Assembly (NCBI GenBank): GCA_905221605.1
Contig: CAJNDS010000620.1
Location: 38,889 to 102,888 of the forward strand
DNA: 64,000 nt
Reading direction: 5' to 3'
DNA from: Symbiodinium natans
Lineage: Eukaryota > Sar > Dinophyceae > Suessiales > Symbiodiniaceae
Shown: positions 1 through 10,046 of the stretch, in pieces
Numbering within the stretch: position 1 is the first letter of the stretch
Layout: each line of letters starts with the position of its first letter
Notes under the pieces: generated by a model
What the model saw: only the letters and a program-made list of their open reading frames with translations
Database searches by the model: none
What the model was told of the DNA's origin: nothing
Made by a program: the position numbers and the translations under genes

Positions 1-39
1 GTCCACACGTGCTCTGCTGCACATCAAGAGTGAGCTCAA

Positions 40-110
40 ATGACAGAAATGACGGAAATGACGGAAATGACGGAAATGACGGCTGTCATTTTTTCGGCGG
101 CAGGTTCAAG
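40..110 (+). repeat. GACGGAAAT 9-bp array with palindromic end
   Basis: A short array of AATGACGGA-type nonamers ends in the palindrome AAATGACGGCTGTCATTT, followed by TTTTTCGGCGG. The same array-plus-junction recurs at about 2286-2340, 5848-5885, 7736-7780 and 11700-11772, and in reverse at several places. It is non-coding, and I know of no named family for it. Confidence 0.8.
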
Positions 111-120
111 TCCAACTGGA

Positions 121-680
121 GAGGAAAGTTTGTATCACTTGGCTTCACTGCCCTTCCAAACCCCTCTTAGAGACCCTTTAATGCTCTTCACTGCCCTCCC
201 AAACCCCTCTTAGAGACCTTCACTGCTCCTCACTGCCATTCTAAACCGCCCAGGACCCCCAAAAGCCCTTCACTGCTCCTCACTGCCCTCCTAAAAGGAC
301 CCTTACAACCTTCCAGGGACTTTTAGAGGTATCTTTACTGCCCTCCTAAACCCCCAAGAGGCCTTCATTGTAATTCTTTTGGCGGGCCCCTTTGAGGGCC
401 TTCACTGCCGACCACTGCCCTCCAGGGACCCTCACTGCCCTTCTAAACTCTCCCACTCTTAGATCCTAAACCCTAGCAGGGACCCTTACAGGCCCCTCAC
501 TGCCCTCCTCAACCTTCCCACCAGGCACTTCGCACCTCTCACTCCTGAACCCCCCACCAGGGACCCTTAGAGGCCCCTCACTGCCCTTCACTGCATCTCA
601 GCCAGAGACCCTCAAAAGGCCCTTCACTGTCCTCAAGCCAGCCGCTCTTAAAGCCCTTCACTGCCCTAGCCCGCTCTAAC
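121..680 (+). repeat. Degenerate CACTGCCCTCCTAAACCCC repeat block
   Basis: The stretch is built from imperfect copies of a 30-40 bp phrase containing CTTAGAGGCCC, TTCACTGCCCTCCTAAACC and AGGGACCC. Related blocks lie at 1530-1690, 5986-6250, 10860-11180 and 18255-18358, so this is a dispersed repeat family. Incidental ORFs across it are low-complexity and not credible. Confidence 0.75.
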
Positions 681-1529
681 TATCTTGTAATTGACTCAAC
701 CGTTGATGAGAAAGAGAGCCCTCCGTTTTTTCCGGAAAACAAAGCCAAGTGTCAATTATGTCAATTTTGTCAAATCTTGCATTTTTAGATAAGGTGTCAC
801 AAGTGAGGGTGCGGTGAGAGAGTGAAGTTCCAAGAGGTTAACTCCTAGAGACAAAGGTACACCCAAAAGATATTAAATCCTGTGTCATATGTTATCTCTA
901 GCCTCAGTATTATCCTGGTATTTCTTATGGTTACCTTTTCATTCTCAAGTCTCAACAAACCCTGGAATCCTTTCCCTTTACCTGGCCTGGGCCCCACGGA
1001 CACCTCCCGCCCCACTCTTCCCCTCATCCATCCTCTTCTAATGATTGTACCTCCCAACCGTTCACCCATGACTTTTGGGACTTGACAACTCTGATGTGAA
1101 ATGTCGTGTCAGCTTTGTCAATTTTGCGAAATCCTGCATTTTAAGGCCTAGAGCCTCTAAATCCGCATTTTGGGACTTGACAACTCTGATATGAAATGTC
1201 AATTTTGTCAAATAAGGTAGTCGGGATACGCCGCGCCATCCACTGGACATCGAGCCTGCCCCCTGGACAGAACCGACGCTTGACTGCCATGAGGCCGCTT
1301 CCCCGTTTTTTCCCGGAGAACAAAACCAAGTGTCAAAAACGTAAAAACGTCAAAAGTGTCAAGATGACGCTTGCCTGAGCTCTCGCACTTCGCCGTTTTT
1401 GTCATTCTTGTCATTCCTGTCATTCCTGTCATTTTTCGGTTCGCGCCCTTGCACGTCAATTGTGAGTTCTTGTATTTGCAGCGCTGGCTGATCAGAAATC
1501 AAAACCGGGAAATGGCGGAAATGACGACC
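681..1529. other. Gene-free spacer with TGTCAATTTTGTCAA motifs
   Basis: No gene is supported here. The segment holds repeated TGTCAATTTTGTCAAAT phrases near 752-775, 1108-1130 and 1198-1212, and a short pyrimidine-rich TCATTCCTG array at about 1402-1435. The same phrases recur at 6590-6800 and 11880-12080, so the spacer belongs to the local repeat family. Confidence 0.6.
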
Positions 1530-1690
1530 CTTAGAGGCCCTTCACTGCCCTTGGCCAGCCGCCCAAAGACCCTTCGAGGCCCTTCACTGCCCTTTACTGC
1601 CCTTAGCCGCCCAAAGACCCTTAGAGGCCCATCACTGCCCTTAGCCAGCCGCCGTTGAAGGCCCGTCACTGCCCAGGGACCCTCAGAGGC
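1530..1690 (+). repeat. CCCTTAGAGGCCCTTCACTGCCC repeat block
   Basis: Several copies of the CTTCACTGCCCTTAGCCGCC phrase occur. A near-identical direct copy stands at 18255-18358, immediately left of the 5' LTR of the large retroelement; the LTR interrupts the family right after GCCCTTAGCCAG. Confidence 0.7.
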
Positions 1691-2290
1691 CAAAAGCGTC
1701 AAAAGCGTCAAAAAGCGTCGAACGCTGCGTTTTAGAAGGCCCACAACCGGCGATGCAACCAAATTGACGGATTTGACGGATTTGACGGAATTGACGGGGG
1801 GCAACGGAATTGACGGGGGGCGACGGGCCAACGCGGGTGACGGAATGACGGAATTGACGGGGGGCGACGGGCCAACGCGGGTGACGGATTTGACGGAATT
1901 GACGGAATTGACGGGGGGCGACGGGCCAAACGCGGGTGACGGATTTGACGGAATGACGGAATTGACGGAATTGACGGGCGACGGGCCAAACGTGATGGAA
2001 TTGACGGAATTGACGGAATTGACGGGGGGCGACGGAATTGACGGGGGGCGACGGGCCAACGCGGGTGACGGAATGACGGAATTGACGGGGGGCGACGGGC
2101 CAACGCGGGTGACGGATTTGACGGAATTGACGGAATTGACGGGGGGCGACGGGCCAAACGTGATGGAATTGACGGAATTGACGGAATTGACGGGGGGCGA
2201 CGGGCCAACGCGGGTGACGGAATTGACGGTTTTGACGTGGTTCTCCCTGGGGCCGGCCAAAATCGAGCCGAGGATCCCACTATTGGCGAA
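1690..2290 (+). repeat. GACGGAATT / GGGGGGCGACGGGCC minisatellite
   Basis: GACGGAATT-type nonamers alternate with a longer GC-rich phrase (GGGGGGCGACGGGCCAACG). No stop appears in several frames because the repeat itself lacks stops, so long translations here are artefacts. An inverted copy, including the flank GGCCGGCCAAAAT and the CCGGCGATGCAACC edge, lies at 17860-18240. Confidence 0.85.
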
Positions 2291-2390
2291 ATGACAGAAA
2301 TGACGGAAATGACGGAAATGACGGCTGTCATTTTGCTGGCATAGCGAAATGACGGAAATGACGAAATGACGGAAATGATGTCTGCATCAT
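2291..2390 (+). repeat. AATGACGGA 9-bp array with junction palindrome
   Basis: Repeated AATGACGGA units are followed by GACGGCTGTCATTTTG, the same junction as at 76-96. The array resumes briefly afterwards and then ends near the 3' end of the minus-strand retroelement-like ORF. Confidence 0.8.
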
Positions 2391-2409
2391 TTTGAGCTTG
2401 GCTTAAGTG

Positions 2410-2979
2410 TCAATGTGGCAGTGGAAATCCCAATGATGTCAATTTCTGTCGGTGTTGGAGTGTGCATCGCTTGAAGGCTTGCGGTGTGTACGCTGCAAGC
2501 GCCCACATGTTCCCTTCATGTGGCTCAACCTGATGAAAACGTCTTGCGTCGAATGATACGGGCGTGTTGTACATGTCGACCCACATTCCACTGAGTTCAC
2601 GAAATCCATTTTTCGTTGCGAGATGAGCCTTTGATGTGCCTCGCTCATCTTCCACCCAGACCCGCCCGCCACTGAAACTACCCACGGCGATGGCGTGGTT
2701 CATGAGGCCGGGCATATTGAGTATGTCCCGATGCAAGCCCACGTTTGGATTGTAAAGAATTGCGATTGAAGTCCACGAGCCATTTGGAAAGTGATTCTTC
2801 AAGAAATGATTGACGGCTATGCATGCCTCATGTGCTTCGGAGGCTTTGGAGAGTGCCGATGATCCCTCCGTGACCGAAGAGGCCGAGCGTGCAATATTTT
2901 TCGTAAGCAGCTGGGCCAATGGCTCGTGTGCGTCCACCATGCTTCCATTGTAAAGACCATGTGTCAAGTAAGTGCACAA
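2410..2979 (-). CDS. Retroelement-associated ORF of dinoflagellate type (remnant)
   Basis: A 189-codon minus-strand ORF. Its middle reads NVGLHRDILNMPGLMNHA, then FSGGRVWVEDE, VSFDARRFHQVEPH and MWALAAYTPQAFKR. From memory this phrase set occurs in dinoflagellate retroelement polyproteins, where it resembles an oxygenase-like fold; I cannot confirm that by search. It follows integrase-like pieces on the same strand (3063-4068), so all are probably one decayed element. The start is uncertain, because the upstream sequence is open in another frame (3055 downward), which points to a frameshift near 2980-3000. No LTRs were found around it. Confidence 0.5.
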   Translation of the reverse strand: MCTYLTHGLYNGSMVDAHEPLAQLLTKNIARSASSVTEGSSALSKASEAHEACIAVNHFLKNHFPNGSWTSIAILYNPNVGLHRDILNMPGLMNHAIAVGSFSGGRVWVEDERGTSKAHLATKNGFRELSGMWVDMYNTPVSFDARRFHQVEPHEGNMWALAAYTPQAFKRCTLQHRQKLTSLGFPLPH

Positions 2980-3062
2980 GATGGCTTTCGGAGGGTTCTT
3001 CCAAGAGTGCCTTGCAAGCGCAATCAGTTTCGAAAGACATTTCCTTTTTGATCACAATGCAG

Positions 3063-4068
3063 TTAAGGCGGCGCGATGGGTCCTGGGTTGAAGTCTCGGA
3101 GTTGTCGAATCGCTTGCGGCTCAGGCGCTGTTCTGGCCACTGGCTCGCTGCTGCCCCTGGGAACAGGCAGCGCGTGTTTCAAAAGCGTTTCTGATCCGTC
3201 CGTTCCCCTCACTGCCATGGAGTCGAAGTTGGCCAGCTCCTTGACTGGCTCATATTGGGGCTGGAAGCTTCTTCGAGTGTTCGTGGGCGCCCGAAAGGCC
3301 CCCATGGCCGCTAGCCTCTGTTGCCTGCCCTCTGTGAGCTGCTTATTGTGCTGGAATTTCACTGCGTTATCCTGCAGCACCCTGAATTACGTGGCAGGCT
3401 GCTGTTCGACATCTTCGGGGGCCGCGTGCACCGCCTCGTGGGGGCGTCGATTGTACGCCAGCGTGGCATCCTCCACATGATCGTCCCACTTACCACCGCG
3501 CCGGGCAACGTCGCCTGCCAAGTCTTTTTTGAGTGTTTGAATCAGCCGATCCACGACTGCTGTGGCGTTTCGATCCTCTGGCCTCTTCGTGCGGTGCACT
3601 GCGCTTTCGGGCAGCGCCTCCTCAAGGGTCTGAAATTCTCGCCCCTCGTCGGTGGTGACCACGTAATTCCCTTCGTTTTGCACAAGCTCTGGAATGATTT
3701 CTCGGGCTGCTGTGGCCACGGCATCCGCACTCTTGCTGGGCAGTGCAGGCTGCCTCTCTCGTAAACACGTCCGTGATAACCAGTCCATATTTGTTCTTCG
3801 AAAGTGTGTATTGGCTAAAGTCAATCAAGTCTGCCTGTAGGCGATCACTCGGTCCTTCGGCGGCGGATTTTCCCAGACTCCTGGGTTTCGGAGCCAGCAC
3901 TTGCCTGACCACATCCTGCTGCAAGGCTGCCCGGGCTCTGTCGAATGTCAAATCCACATTCCCCGGAAATTCGCGTCTGGCAAGCTGGTGCAGTTTGCGG
4001 GCATCTCGCACCCCGAAGTCTGCTGCAAGTCGGCGCAGCAATTCCATCGCCGCCTCATGTCGCTCCAT
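3063..4068 (-). pseudogene. Frameshifted rve-type integrase of a retroelement
   Basis: Three consecutive minus-strand reading frames join into one integrase-like protein. The first (4068-3622) has KLHQLARREFPGNVDL, then RLQADLIDFSQY and KYGLVITDVFTREA, fitting the first catalytic Asp region. The second (3824-3387) has TTDEGREFQTL (second Asp), then NATAVVDRLIQTLKKDL and TLAYNRRPHEAVHAAP. The third (3380-3063) has VKFQHNKQLTEGRQQR and GAFRAP, typical of the tail after such integrases. Frame changes fall near 3740 and 3385. Where a catalytic Glu is usual the protein has Val-Val-Asp. It is probably a dead copy, though sequencing indels cannot be excluded. Confidence 0.6.
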
Positions 4069-4117
4069 TTATCCTGCAGCCTCCAGTGCTTCCACCCATG
4101 CCGCGAAACAGCCTCCG

Positions 4118-5860
4118 TTAATCATCTGCTTCCAAAGCTGCAATGCGTTGTTCGAGTAGCTTGCAGACTCCCCATAGAACGCACGTCAGCCGAGAGTAGT
4201 CTAGGCCGTAAAGCCCGTTTTCTTGCACGCTGGCAAGCTTCGGCCCCAGCACACCGGAGGCAAGGATCTCCTGGGCTATGAAGCCAACGCGGTCCTCGGG
4301 CTGTGGCGTGTCGGTACGAGTGTAGCTTTGCACTTCCACGGCGTCGAAAACAGCTTTCAGCTCCGCCAGCGGCATGGGCTGCTGATATGCTTTGATGCTG
4401 GTGTCTGAATTGTTCTGCAGGCCGTAGTTAGCCACCAGCAGACCATTGGTCTGCACGACAACGGGTGCCTGGAAGGCTCCAGTTTGGTTTTGCAGGCTGA
4501 TGGTCTGGCTCGTGGCCTGAAGCTGCACCTCGCTTCCGCTTTCCAGAGCCCTCAGGCTGCCGTTAGACCCCGACCCGTGCTGTACTCGGAGCGCTGCTTC
4601 CCCGGCGGTTGCGTCTTCGTTGAGGACCTTGAATTCCACGTCACCCACCGCGTTTGCCGCACCTGCGCAAGGGTACAGACCTGCTCTATGCCAGTGGTGC
4701 CGCCGACGAAGGTGAGCCAGGCGGGCGAAGACACCAATCCGGGATCCGCTTGCATGGTGGATGCAGTGAAAACGGTGCCGTCCAGGTACATGCCTGTGGT
4801 GCCGCCGCGGATCGTCAGAAAAGTGTCCGAGGGTCTGGCCTGCACCGTTGGAGCCCGAAGCTCTGTGTCGAGTTCAATGCTGGCTCCGGTCATCGTTCCC
4901 TGTATATCAAGTCGCCGTTCACCACGGTTCCGCTGGACCCGCCGGTGATGGACAATTGTGTGTCCTGAGCCCGCGTGGAGATGGCGTTCGTGATCAGGCC
5001 AGTGGCATTGCCGACAACGTCGTCAATGTAGAGCTGGTCGTCCACGCGCAGCCGGGTCGCCACCGTGTGCACTTCAGCACTGGCGAAGGTGCACAGACTG
5101 TTGTCGCTGGCACCCGTGACTCGCACCAAACAGTGCCCGCCTTGAGGTTCAGGAACTGGTCCGTGGGCAACAAAGGCTCCACGGTACCCCCTTGGAAGGA
5201 GCCTGCGGCCCAGGCTTGAGTCCGCAAAAATTCGGCCTTTGCTCAGCACGTTGATGCCATCTTTGATGCTGAACAGGCTCGTGGACAGATCGGCCATGGC
5301 GGCCCCGCCGGAGGCCTCGAACTCGATGCCCAGAGTGCCGCCGCGCAGGGTCAGGTAGTCTGCCCCGTTGGCTCGAACGTCGTTCACCAGCAGCGGGTCC
5401 GCTACGGGGGCGCCTGCCAGAGCGTAGCGAGCATCGCTTTCCGCCTTGCCGTAGCAGTCCACCTCCAGCTCCAAGGTGGCGTTGTTCCCTAGAATGGTTG
5501 TGGCGGTCAGAGGGTAGCGGGGCAGCAGAGCCCGGATCATGCGGGGAGTGAACTGTTCGAGGACGAGCTGGAAGATGCCGTTCGCCTCCAGGTTGCCGTT
5601 GACTGGGAAGTACCTTGAGTCGAGGTTGGTGAAGTCGCTGCTCGACTGGTAGCGCCCATCGCTCTCGGCCTTGTCGTAACAGTCCACGTTCAGCTCCCAG
5701 GTGGAGAATCGCTGCGCCTGTCATGGGGTAGCGGGGCAACAGAGCCCGGACCATTCTCGGCGTGAACTGTTCGAGGACGAGCTGGAAGATCCCGTTCGCC
5801 TCCAGATTGCCGTTGATTGGAAAGTACCTCGCGTCGCCTTCCGCTTGATGACGGAAATGA
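4118..5860 (-). pseudogene. Tail-fibre-like protein with C-terminal S74 chaperone domain, frameshifted
   Basis: Read on the minus strand, two copies of a block (ARYFPINGNLEANGIFQL..., then FTPRMVRALLPRYP) begin near 5850 and 5620. They are followed by AESDGRYQ and AESDARYALAG, which resemble phage tail-fibre repeats, then a stretch rich in small and beta-prone residues. The last 176 codons (4648-4118) end with LAELKAVFDAVEVQSYTRTD, EDRVGFIAQEI, LYGLDYSRL and LLEQRIAALEA. That is the pattern of the peptidase S74 / endosialidase intramolecular chaperone, which trimerises and self-cleaves in phage spikes. The reading frame changes near 5700, 4890 and 4670. The retroelement integrase lies immediately downstream on the same strand. 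Confidence 0.6.
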
Positions 5861-5985
5861 CGGCTATTATTTTTTCTGCGGCGGAGGACAAGAATGGCAA
5901 AAATGATGACGTGCTGGCGGCAACTGTGGGCGAGCCCTTGGCGAAATGACGGAAAGACGGAAATGACGGAAATGACGGAAATGAC
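5848..5985 (+). repeat. GACGGAAAT arrays flanking TTTTTTCTGCGGCGG junction
   Basis: Two small arrays (5848-5860 and 5945-5985) stand either side of a spacer with the recurring junction GACGGCTATTATTTTTTCTG. This junction overlaps the start region of the S74-like reading frame. Confidence 0.7.
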
Positions 5986-6250
5986 GGCCTTAGAGGCCCT
6001 CCACTGCCGTCCTAAACCCCGCCCTGCCTTCCTAAACCCCCCAGCAACCCTTAGAAGCTCCAAAAACTGCCAGGGACCACTCAGAGGCCCTCCACTGAAC
6101 CCGCTAAACCCCTCCTGCAGCAACTCTTAGACGCCCCAAAAACTGCCAGCCTTAGAGGCCTTCCACTGCCCTGCACTGCCCTCCTAAACCCCCTAGCAAC
6201 CCTTGAGGCCCTCTACTGCCTAAGAGGTCCTCCACTGCCCTCCTAAGGAT
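5986..6250 (+). repeat. CACTGCCCTCCTAAACCCC repeat block
   Basis: Imperfect copies of the TTAGAGGCCCTCCACTGCC and CTCCTAAACCCC phrases, of the same dispersed family as 121-680. Confidence 0.75.
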
Positions 6251-6324
6251 GTAACACATGTGTCACACCCTTGCTACTTCCACGGTAAGCCGTGCCGACC
6301 TTGCACGAGCATGCTTCAAGAAAT

Positions 6325-6385
6325 TCCTCGAGAGAAAAATGAGCTTGTCATTTCTGTCATTTTTGTCATTCCTGTCATGTGTTCC
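6325..6385 (-). repeat. Reverse-oriented GACGGAAAT-family array
   Basis: GAGAAAAATGAGCTTGTCATTTCTGTCATT is the reverse form of the array-plus-junction module seen at 40-110 (CTTGTCATTTCTGTCATT core). The same left edge recurs at 7062, 7177, 7320, 7560 and 11590. Confidence 0.7.
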
Positions 6386-6419
6386 AGAATACAGGGGTTG
6401 TCGATTCAGAACCCCCATA

Positions 6420-6870
6420 AACCTGCAAAATTGACGGTTCAAAAACCGGGAAATGACGTGACGGAGATGAAGTGACGGAAATGACGGAAATGACGGGATT
6501 TGCCGATAGACCGAACCAACTTTCGACAGCAGAGAGACTCATTTGACAGTCAGCAGGGCACAGACAGGGTTTCATCAAGCAAACCACGTCAATTTTGTCA
6601 ATTTTGTCAAGTCGTGCATTTTGGAAGGCCCACCGCTCTTGTGGGCGCATTTCAGCGTTTTGACAATTTTTCAAAAGAATATCAATTGCGTCTAGATCCC
6701 TTCGACGTACAGGCTCACCTGTCAATGCAGAACAGGCGGACCCACAAATTTCTCAGAAATTCTGACGTCAACTGTGTCAATTTTGTCAATAGTGTCAAAT
6801 CTATCTTGTCTTGGAAGACTTGCAGCCAGAATTGACAGACTTGACGGAATTGACGGCTCATGGATCCCGG
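6420..6870 (+). repeat. Directly duplicated ~450-bp segment, copy 1
   Basis: This segment is similar to 11675-12160 in the same orientation. Shared landmarks include CAGTCAGCAGGGCA, CTTGTGGGCGCATTTCAGC, CTTCGACGTACAG, CTCACCTGTCAATGC, AACAGGCGGACCC and GGAAGACTTGCAGCCA. The copies carry many substitutions and small indels, so the duplication is not recent. No credible reading frame is conserved between them. Confidence 0.75.
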
Positions 6871-7059
6871 AGCCGTGGCCCGGTGTGGCCTGGCACGGCG
6901 GTTTGATTCCGACGCGGACGCCTTTGACGAGCAAGAGCGCGAGCAGAATTGACGAAATTGACACATTTCCTCTAGATCCGGAATGCAAAACTGCAAGGCT
7001 GCCTTCGAGTCACCAGTTGGGATAAGTCCCACATGAGTCCATGTGTCGCGCCAATTTGC

Positions 7060-7735
7060 ACAAAAAAATGAGCTTGTCATTTTTGTCATTTCTGTCATTT
7101 CAGTCATGCATTCTGTTTGGATTTACAATTGATTGTCAAGAGGGTGTTGGACTGGTACGGGCACGCGCTGGACAGAAAAAATCAGCTTGTCATTTCTGTC
7201 ATATCTGTCATTCTTGTCATTCTTGTCATTCTTGTCATGTCATTTGAATTCTGTTTGGACTTGCAATTGATTATCAAGAGGGCGTGGCCTGGGACGGGCA
7301 TGCACCGGAAATTATCTGCAGAAAAAATTCAGCTTGTCATTTCTGTCATTCTTGTCATTCTTGTCATGCCATTTGAATTCTGTTTGGACTTGCAATTGGT
7401 TATCAAGAGGACGTGGCCTGGGACGGGCATGCACCGGAAATTATCTACAGATATTTCTGTCATTCTTGTCATTTTTGTCATGTCATTTGAATTCTGTTTG
7501 GACTTGCAATTGATTATCAAGAGGGCGTGGCCTGGGACGGGCATGCACCGGAAATTATCTGCAGAAAAAGTTCAGCTTGTCATTTCTGTCATTCTTGTCA
7601 TTCTTGTCATGTCATTTGAATTCTGTTTGGACTTGCAATTGATTGTCAAAGGGCGTGGCCTGGGAGGGCGTGGCTAAGAACGGGCATGCACCGGAAATTT
7701 TCCACAGAATGAGCTTGTCATTCCTGGTCAATGAC
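7060..7735 (+). repeat. Tandem ~110-130-bp repeat with TGTCATTTC cores
   Basis: About five units share GAATTCTGTTTGGACTTG, CAATTGATTATCAAGAGG, GCGTGGCCTGGGACGGGC and ATGCACCGGAAATTATCTGC, followed by a variable number of TGTCATTCT nonamers. Units start near 7105, 7247, 7373, 7490 and 7617. Length differences come mainly from the nonamer core. The long + strand translation across it is a repeat artefact. Confidence 0.8.
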
Positions 7736-7785
7736 TGAAATGACGGAAATGACGGACATGACGCCGTCATTTTTTTCTGATGGTT
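7736..7785 (+). repeat. GACGGAAAT array with junction
   Basis: A short forward array ends GACATGACGCCGTCATTTTTTTCTG, the same junction as at 76-96 and 11748-11772. About 900 bases to the right, up to the lectin gene, show no recognisable gene. Confidence 0.65.
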
Positions 7786-8657
7786 TAGCGCATCGCAATT
7801 CAGAGAAGTGACACTTGAATACATTTGGCATCAGCTGATCACTGCGACTGCGGAAACGAGCACTGTGTCATCGGGAGGGCATTGCAACTGCAGCGTTTGA
7901 CACACCGCTTTGCAGCCTCCGACGTTTGAGTTGGTGACACTGCGCTTTGACTTGTGCAAACAATTTTCCAAGACACCCTGAGAACAAAGAGCATCAAGCA
8001 TGGCACGGCCATCTTGCCAGCTAAACCGCAGACCGAGAGTTTGTGCAAAATCAGCATGCGTGGGTACTCAACTCCATGCTTTGCGAACTGCAAACACCAA
8101 CCTAGCAATTGGGCCACTTCGGTCATGCTGTTGGAGGCGCTTGCGTTTTGAAGTGGAGGGCGACCACGATACCTGCAGGGCATTCTCATAAGCCAGTGAG
8201 GCGCCTCAAGCCTGGTTTGGGCTCCTGACTGCCGCGCCCGATCTTGCGTCCCACGGCATGGCGATATTAGGTTTACAATCTTCCGTTTGTGCACCATGAC
8301 TCCACAAGGCCATGAATCCATCAGGAAAACAAGACTGACGAAACACGTGTCAAACACAAACATACACTATAACAGCTCAGTCGAAAATTTGCAAAGGAAT
8401 CTCAATGTGATCGAAGCTTCACTTTCAATCGCTTCCGCAAGCACACGGTAATGCCTTTCTGCACAATCCCTTTTCGTTAATCGTTTGGAATCTTCATCGC
8501 AATACCAGGTTCCAGACTGATAGCTGGCTCATTCTGATCCAATGCCAATGTTCTGAACGGCTGTGAATCATCAGCGGACAAGATTCCAATCGATGCCTAC
8601 TGAATCAAAAATATGCTGTTGGATGCACACTGGATGCTTTAAGCATCGGTGCCACTG

Positions 8658-9854
8658 TCAGTCAAGAACATGGGTGGCAGGCACTCTCGAGAACAGATGT
8701 TCCGAACATGGGTGGCAGGCACTCTCGAGAACAGATGTTCCACGAGGTTTGTGATATGAGCAGAAGAATTTCTTGCATTTGGGACACTGAGTTCGGGGCC
8801 CCCCTCCGCACAATATGGTCATTGTGGCCTGACAAGCCATCCTGCTAGTATCAACAGCAAACCTTGAATGGCGGGGAGGATTGCCTGTCACGAACTCAAA
8901 TAATTGAGAATCACAGTCAGTTGCCACCCACTGTTCGAGCGCGGAACCGTTGTCGCGGTCTCCGTGGCGGATCTGAAGGTTCTTTTGGCTGTGCCTGGCC
9001 GCGATGGTGAAGTGTTGGACACGGAAATGCTGGCTGGTCGAATTGCCGTCTCTTTCCCATAGCAGGATCTCTTGGCCATCATTCGGGCTGTTGTTCTTGA
9101 CGGTCAACAACCTCCCAGTGAGAACGGACTTGATGGCAAAGTGACGGCCGTCTCCAACATCTTCAAATCCGAAGAATTGACTCGGGTCTTGGTGGTCAGA
9201 TGCCCATTGCCATATCTGAGCACCATTCTGATTCTGGTTGGTGCCCGACATGATATCCAGCACCTTTCCGCTGCACTTGGCCTTGATCTGGTACCATTGA
9301 TTTTCTTCGAAAGGCAGCCTGGGCGGAGGTCTACCATCCACCATTACTTGTGCCTCGAATTGTGATGTTTCCCCAGTCTCTCCATCCAAGTTACCACTCC
9401 AAAAATCAAGTGGTACAGGGCATGTGTAGCACATACAAGCATAGGGGAGGCCGCCTGTTCCCTTCACTGTGGTCCCCTTGATGTGTGCAATCCCTGCGGG
9501 GACACCATCAAAAAACACTTGCACCTTGCTGCCATTTTCGAAGTGGAACTTTTTTGTCACCACAGATGTGAACTTAAGTTCCACTGGCACCTCTGTACTA
9601 CCTGACATTGCCCGGCCAAAGCGCCTCCGGCTTCCGCTCACTTCCATGTTGCGCACAGGGACTGATTGCAGATGCTTGTGCGAATCTTGCTGCTGGGAGG
9701 AGTCTGCCGCTGCAGGTAATGCCCTTGCAAAGGTGACACAACTCGAGAAGTACATCCTGGAGAGCACATTCATCACGCGAGGTGTGTCTTTCGAGGCTAT
9801 GCACAGCATCAGTGCGCAATTGCACTTGGTTGTCAGGTACCACCAAGTGGTCAT
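8658..9854 (-). CDS. Ricin-B-type (beta-trefoil) lectin domain protein
   Basis: A 398-codon minus-strand ORF. The most likely local start is Met 70 (9647), giving 329 residues, but the upstream ORFs may be earlier exons. Around residues 180-320 it has three trefoil-like repeats: GKVLDIMSGTNQNQ then AQIWQW, GRLLTVKNNSPNDG then ILLWERDG, and KNLQIRHGDRDNGS then LEQW. These are the QxW-type spacings of ricin-B carbohydrate-binding domains. The N-terminal part (LKFTSVVTKKFHF, then GSKVQVFFDGVPAG) is unassigned. The C-terminus has a Cys/His cluster (CGGG, CPKCKKFFCSYH) like a small zinc site. This is a binding domain; nothing here indicates a toxin. A 37-bp tandem duplication (about 8668-8741) forms its last codons. 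Confidence 0.65.
   Translation of the reverse strand: MTTWWYLTTKCNCALMLCIASKDTPRVMNVLSRMYFSSCVTFARALPAAADSSQQQDSHKHLQSVPVRNMEVSGSRRRFGRAMSGSTEVPVELKFTSVVTKKFHFENGSKVQVFFDGVPAGIAHIKGTTVKGTGGLPYACMCYTCPVPLDFWSGNLDGETGETSQFEAQVMVDGRPPPRLPFEENQWYQIKAKCSGKVLDIMSGTNQNQNGAQIWQWASDHQDPSQFFGFEDVGDGRHFAIKSVLTGRLLTVKNNSPNDGQEILLWERDGNSTSQHFRVQHFTIAARHSQKNLQIRHGDRDNGSALEQWVATDCDSQLFEFVTGNPPRHSRFAVDTSRMACQATMTILCGGGPRTQCPKCKKFFCSYHKPRGTSVLESACHPCSEHLFSRVPATHVLD
8668..8741 (+). repeat. 37-bp tandem duplication at the 3' end of the lectin ORF
   Basis: Two adjacent copies of a unit containing GAACATGGGTGGCAGGCAC and TCTCGAGAACAGATGTTCC. Since 37 is not a multiple of three, the second copy is read in another frame and changes the C-terminus of the minus-strand protein. 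Confidence 0.85.
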
Positions 9855-10011
9855 AAAACTCTTGCCATTCGTTCTCGGCTAGCACCTGGAAACTTTTCCA
9901 AAAGGAACACCATGACTGTGCTCGCGGTGGCAGGGAGGCCTTGGCTCGGGCCAGCAGTTGTATCTGCATCACAAATGCCACGCTGCTGCTGTTGCACTGT
10001 CCAAAATACAT
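9598..10011 (-). CDS. Hypothetical exon upstream of the lectin gene
   Basis: A 137-codon minus-strand ORF. Residues 1-100 look coding (QIQLLARAKASLPPRAQS, FWKSFQVLAENEWQEFYDH, ALQDVLLELCHLCKG). Its last third overlaps the lectin ORF in another frame and looks like read-through. It probably joins the lectin frame through an intron or frameshift near 9720. Upstream the frame stays open past 10040 and overlaps the end of the next ORF. I do not recognise a domain. Confidence 0.4.
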   Translation of the reverse strand: MYFGQCNSSSVAFVMQIQLLARAKASLPPRAQSWCSFWKSFQVLAENEWQEFYDHLVVPDNQVQLRTDAVHSLERHTSRDECALQDVLLELCHLCKGITCSGRLLPAARFAQASAISPCAQHGSERKPEALWPGNVR

Positions 10012-10046
10012 GAATGCATAAAGGTATGCATCCTTTACCTGACCCC

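Noticed and set aside
1499-2331. Long minus- and plus-strand ORFs (176-253 codons)
   Set aside because: They translate the GACGGAATT minisatellite; the repeats simply lack stops.
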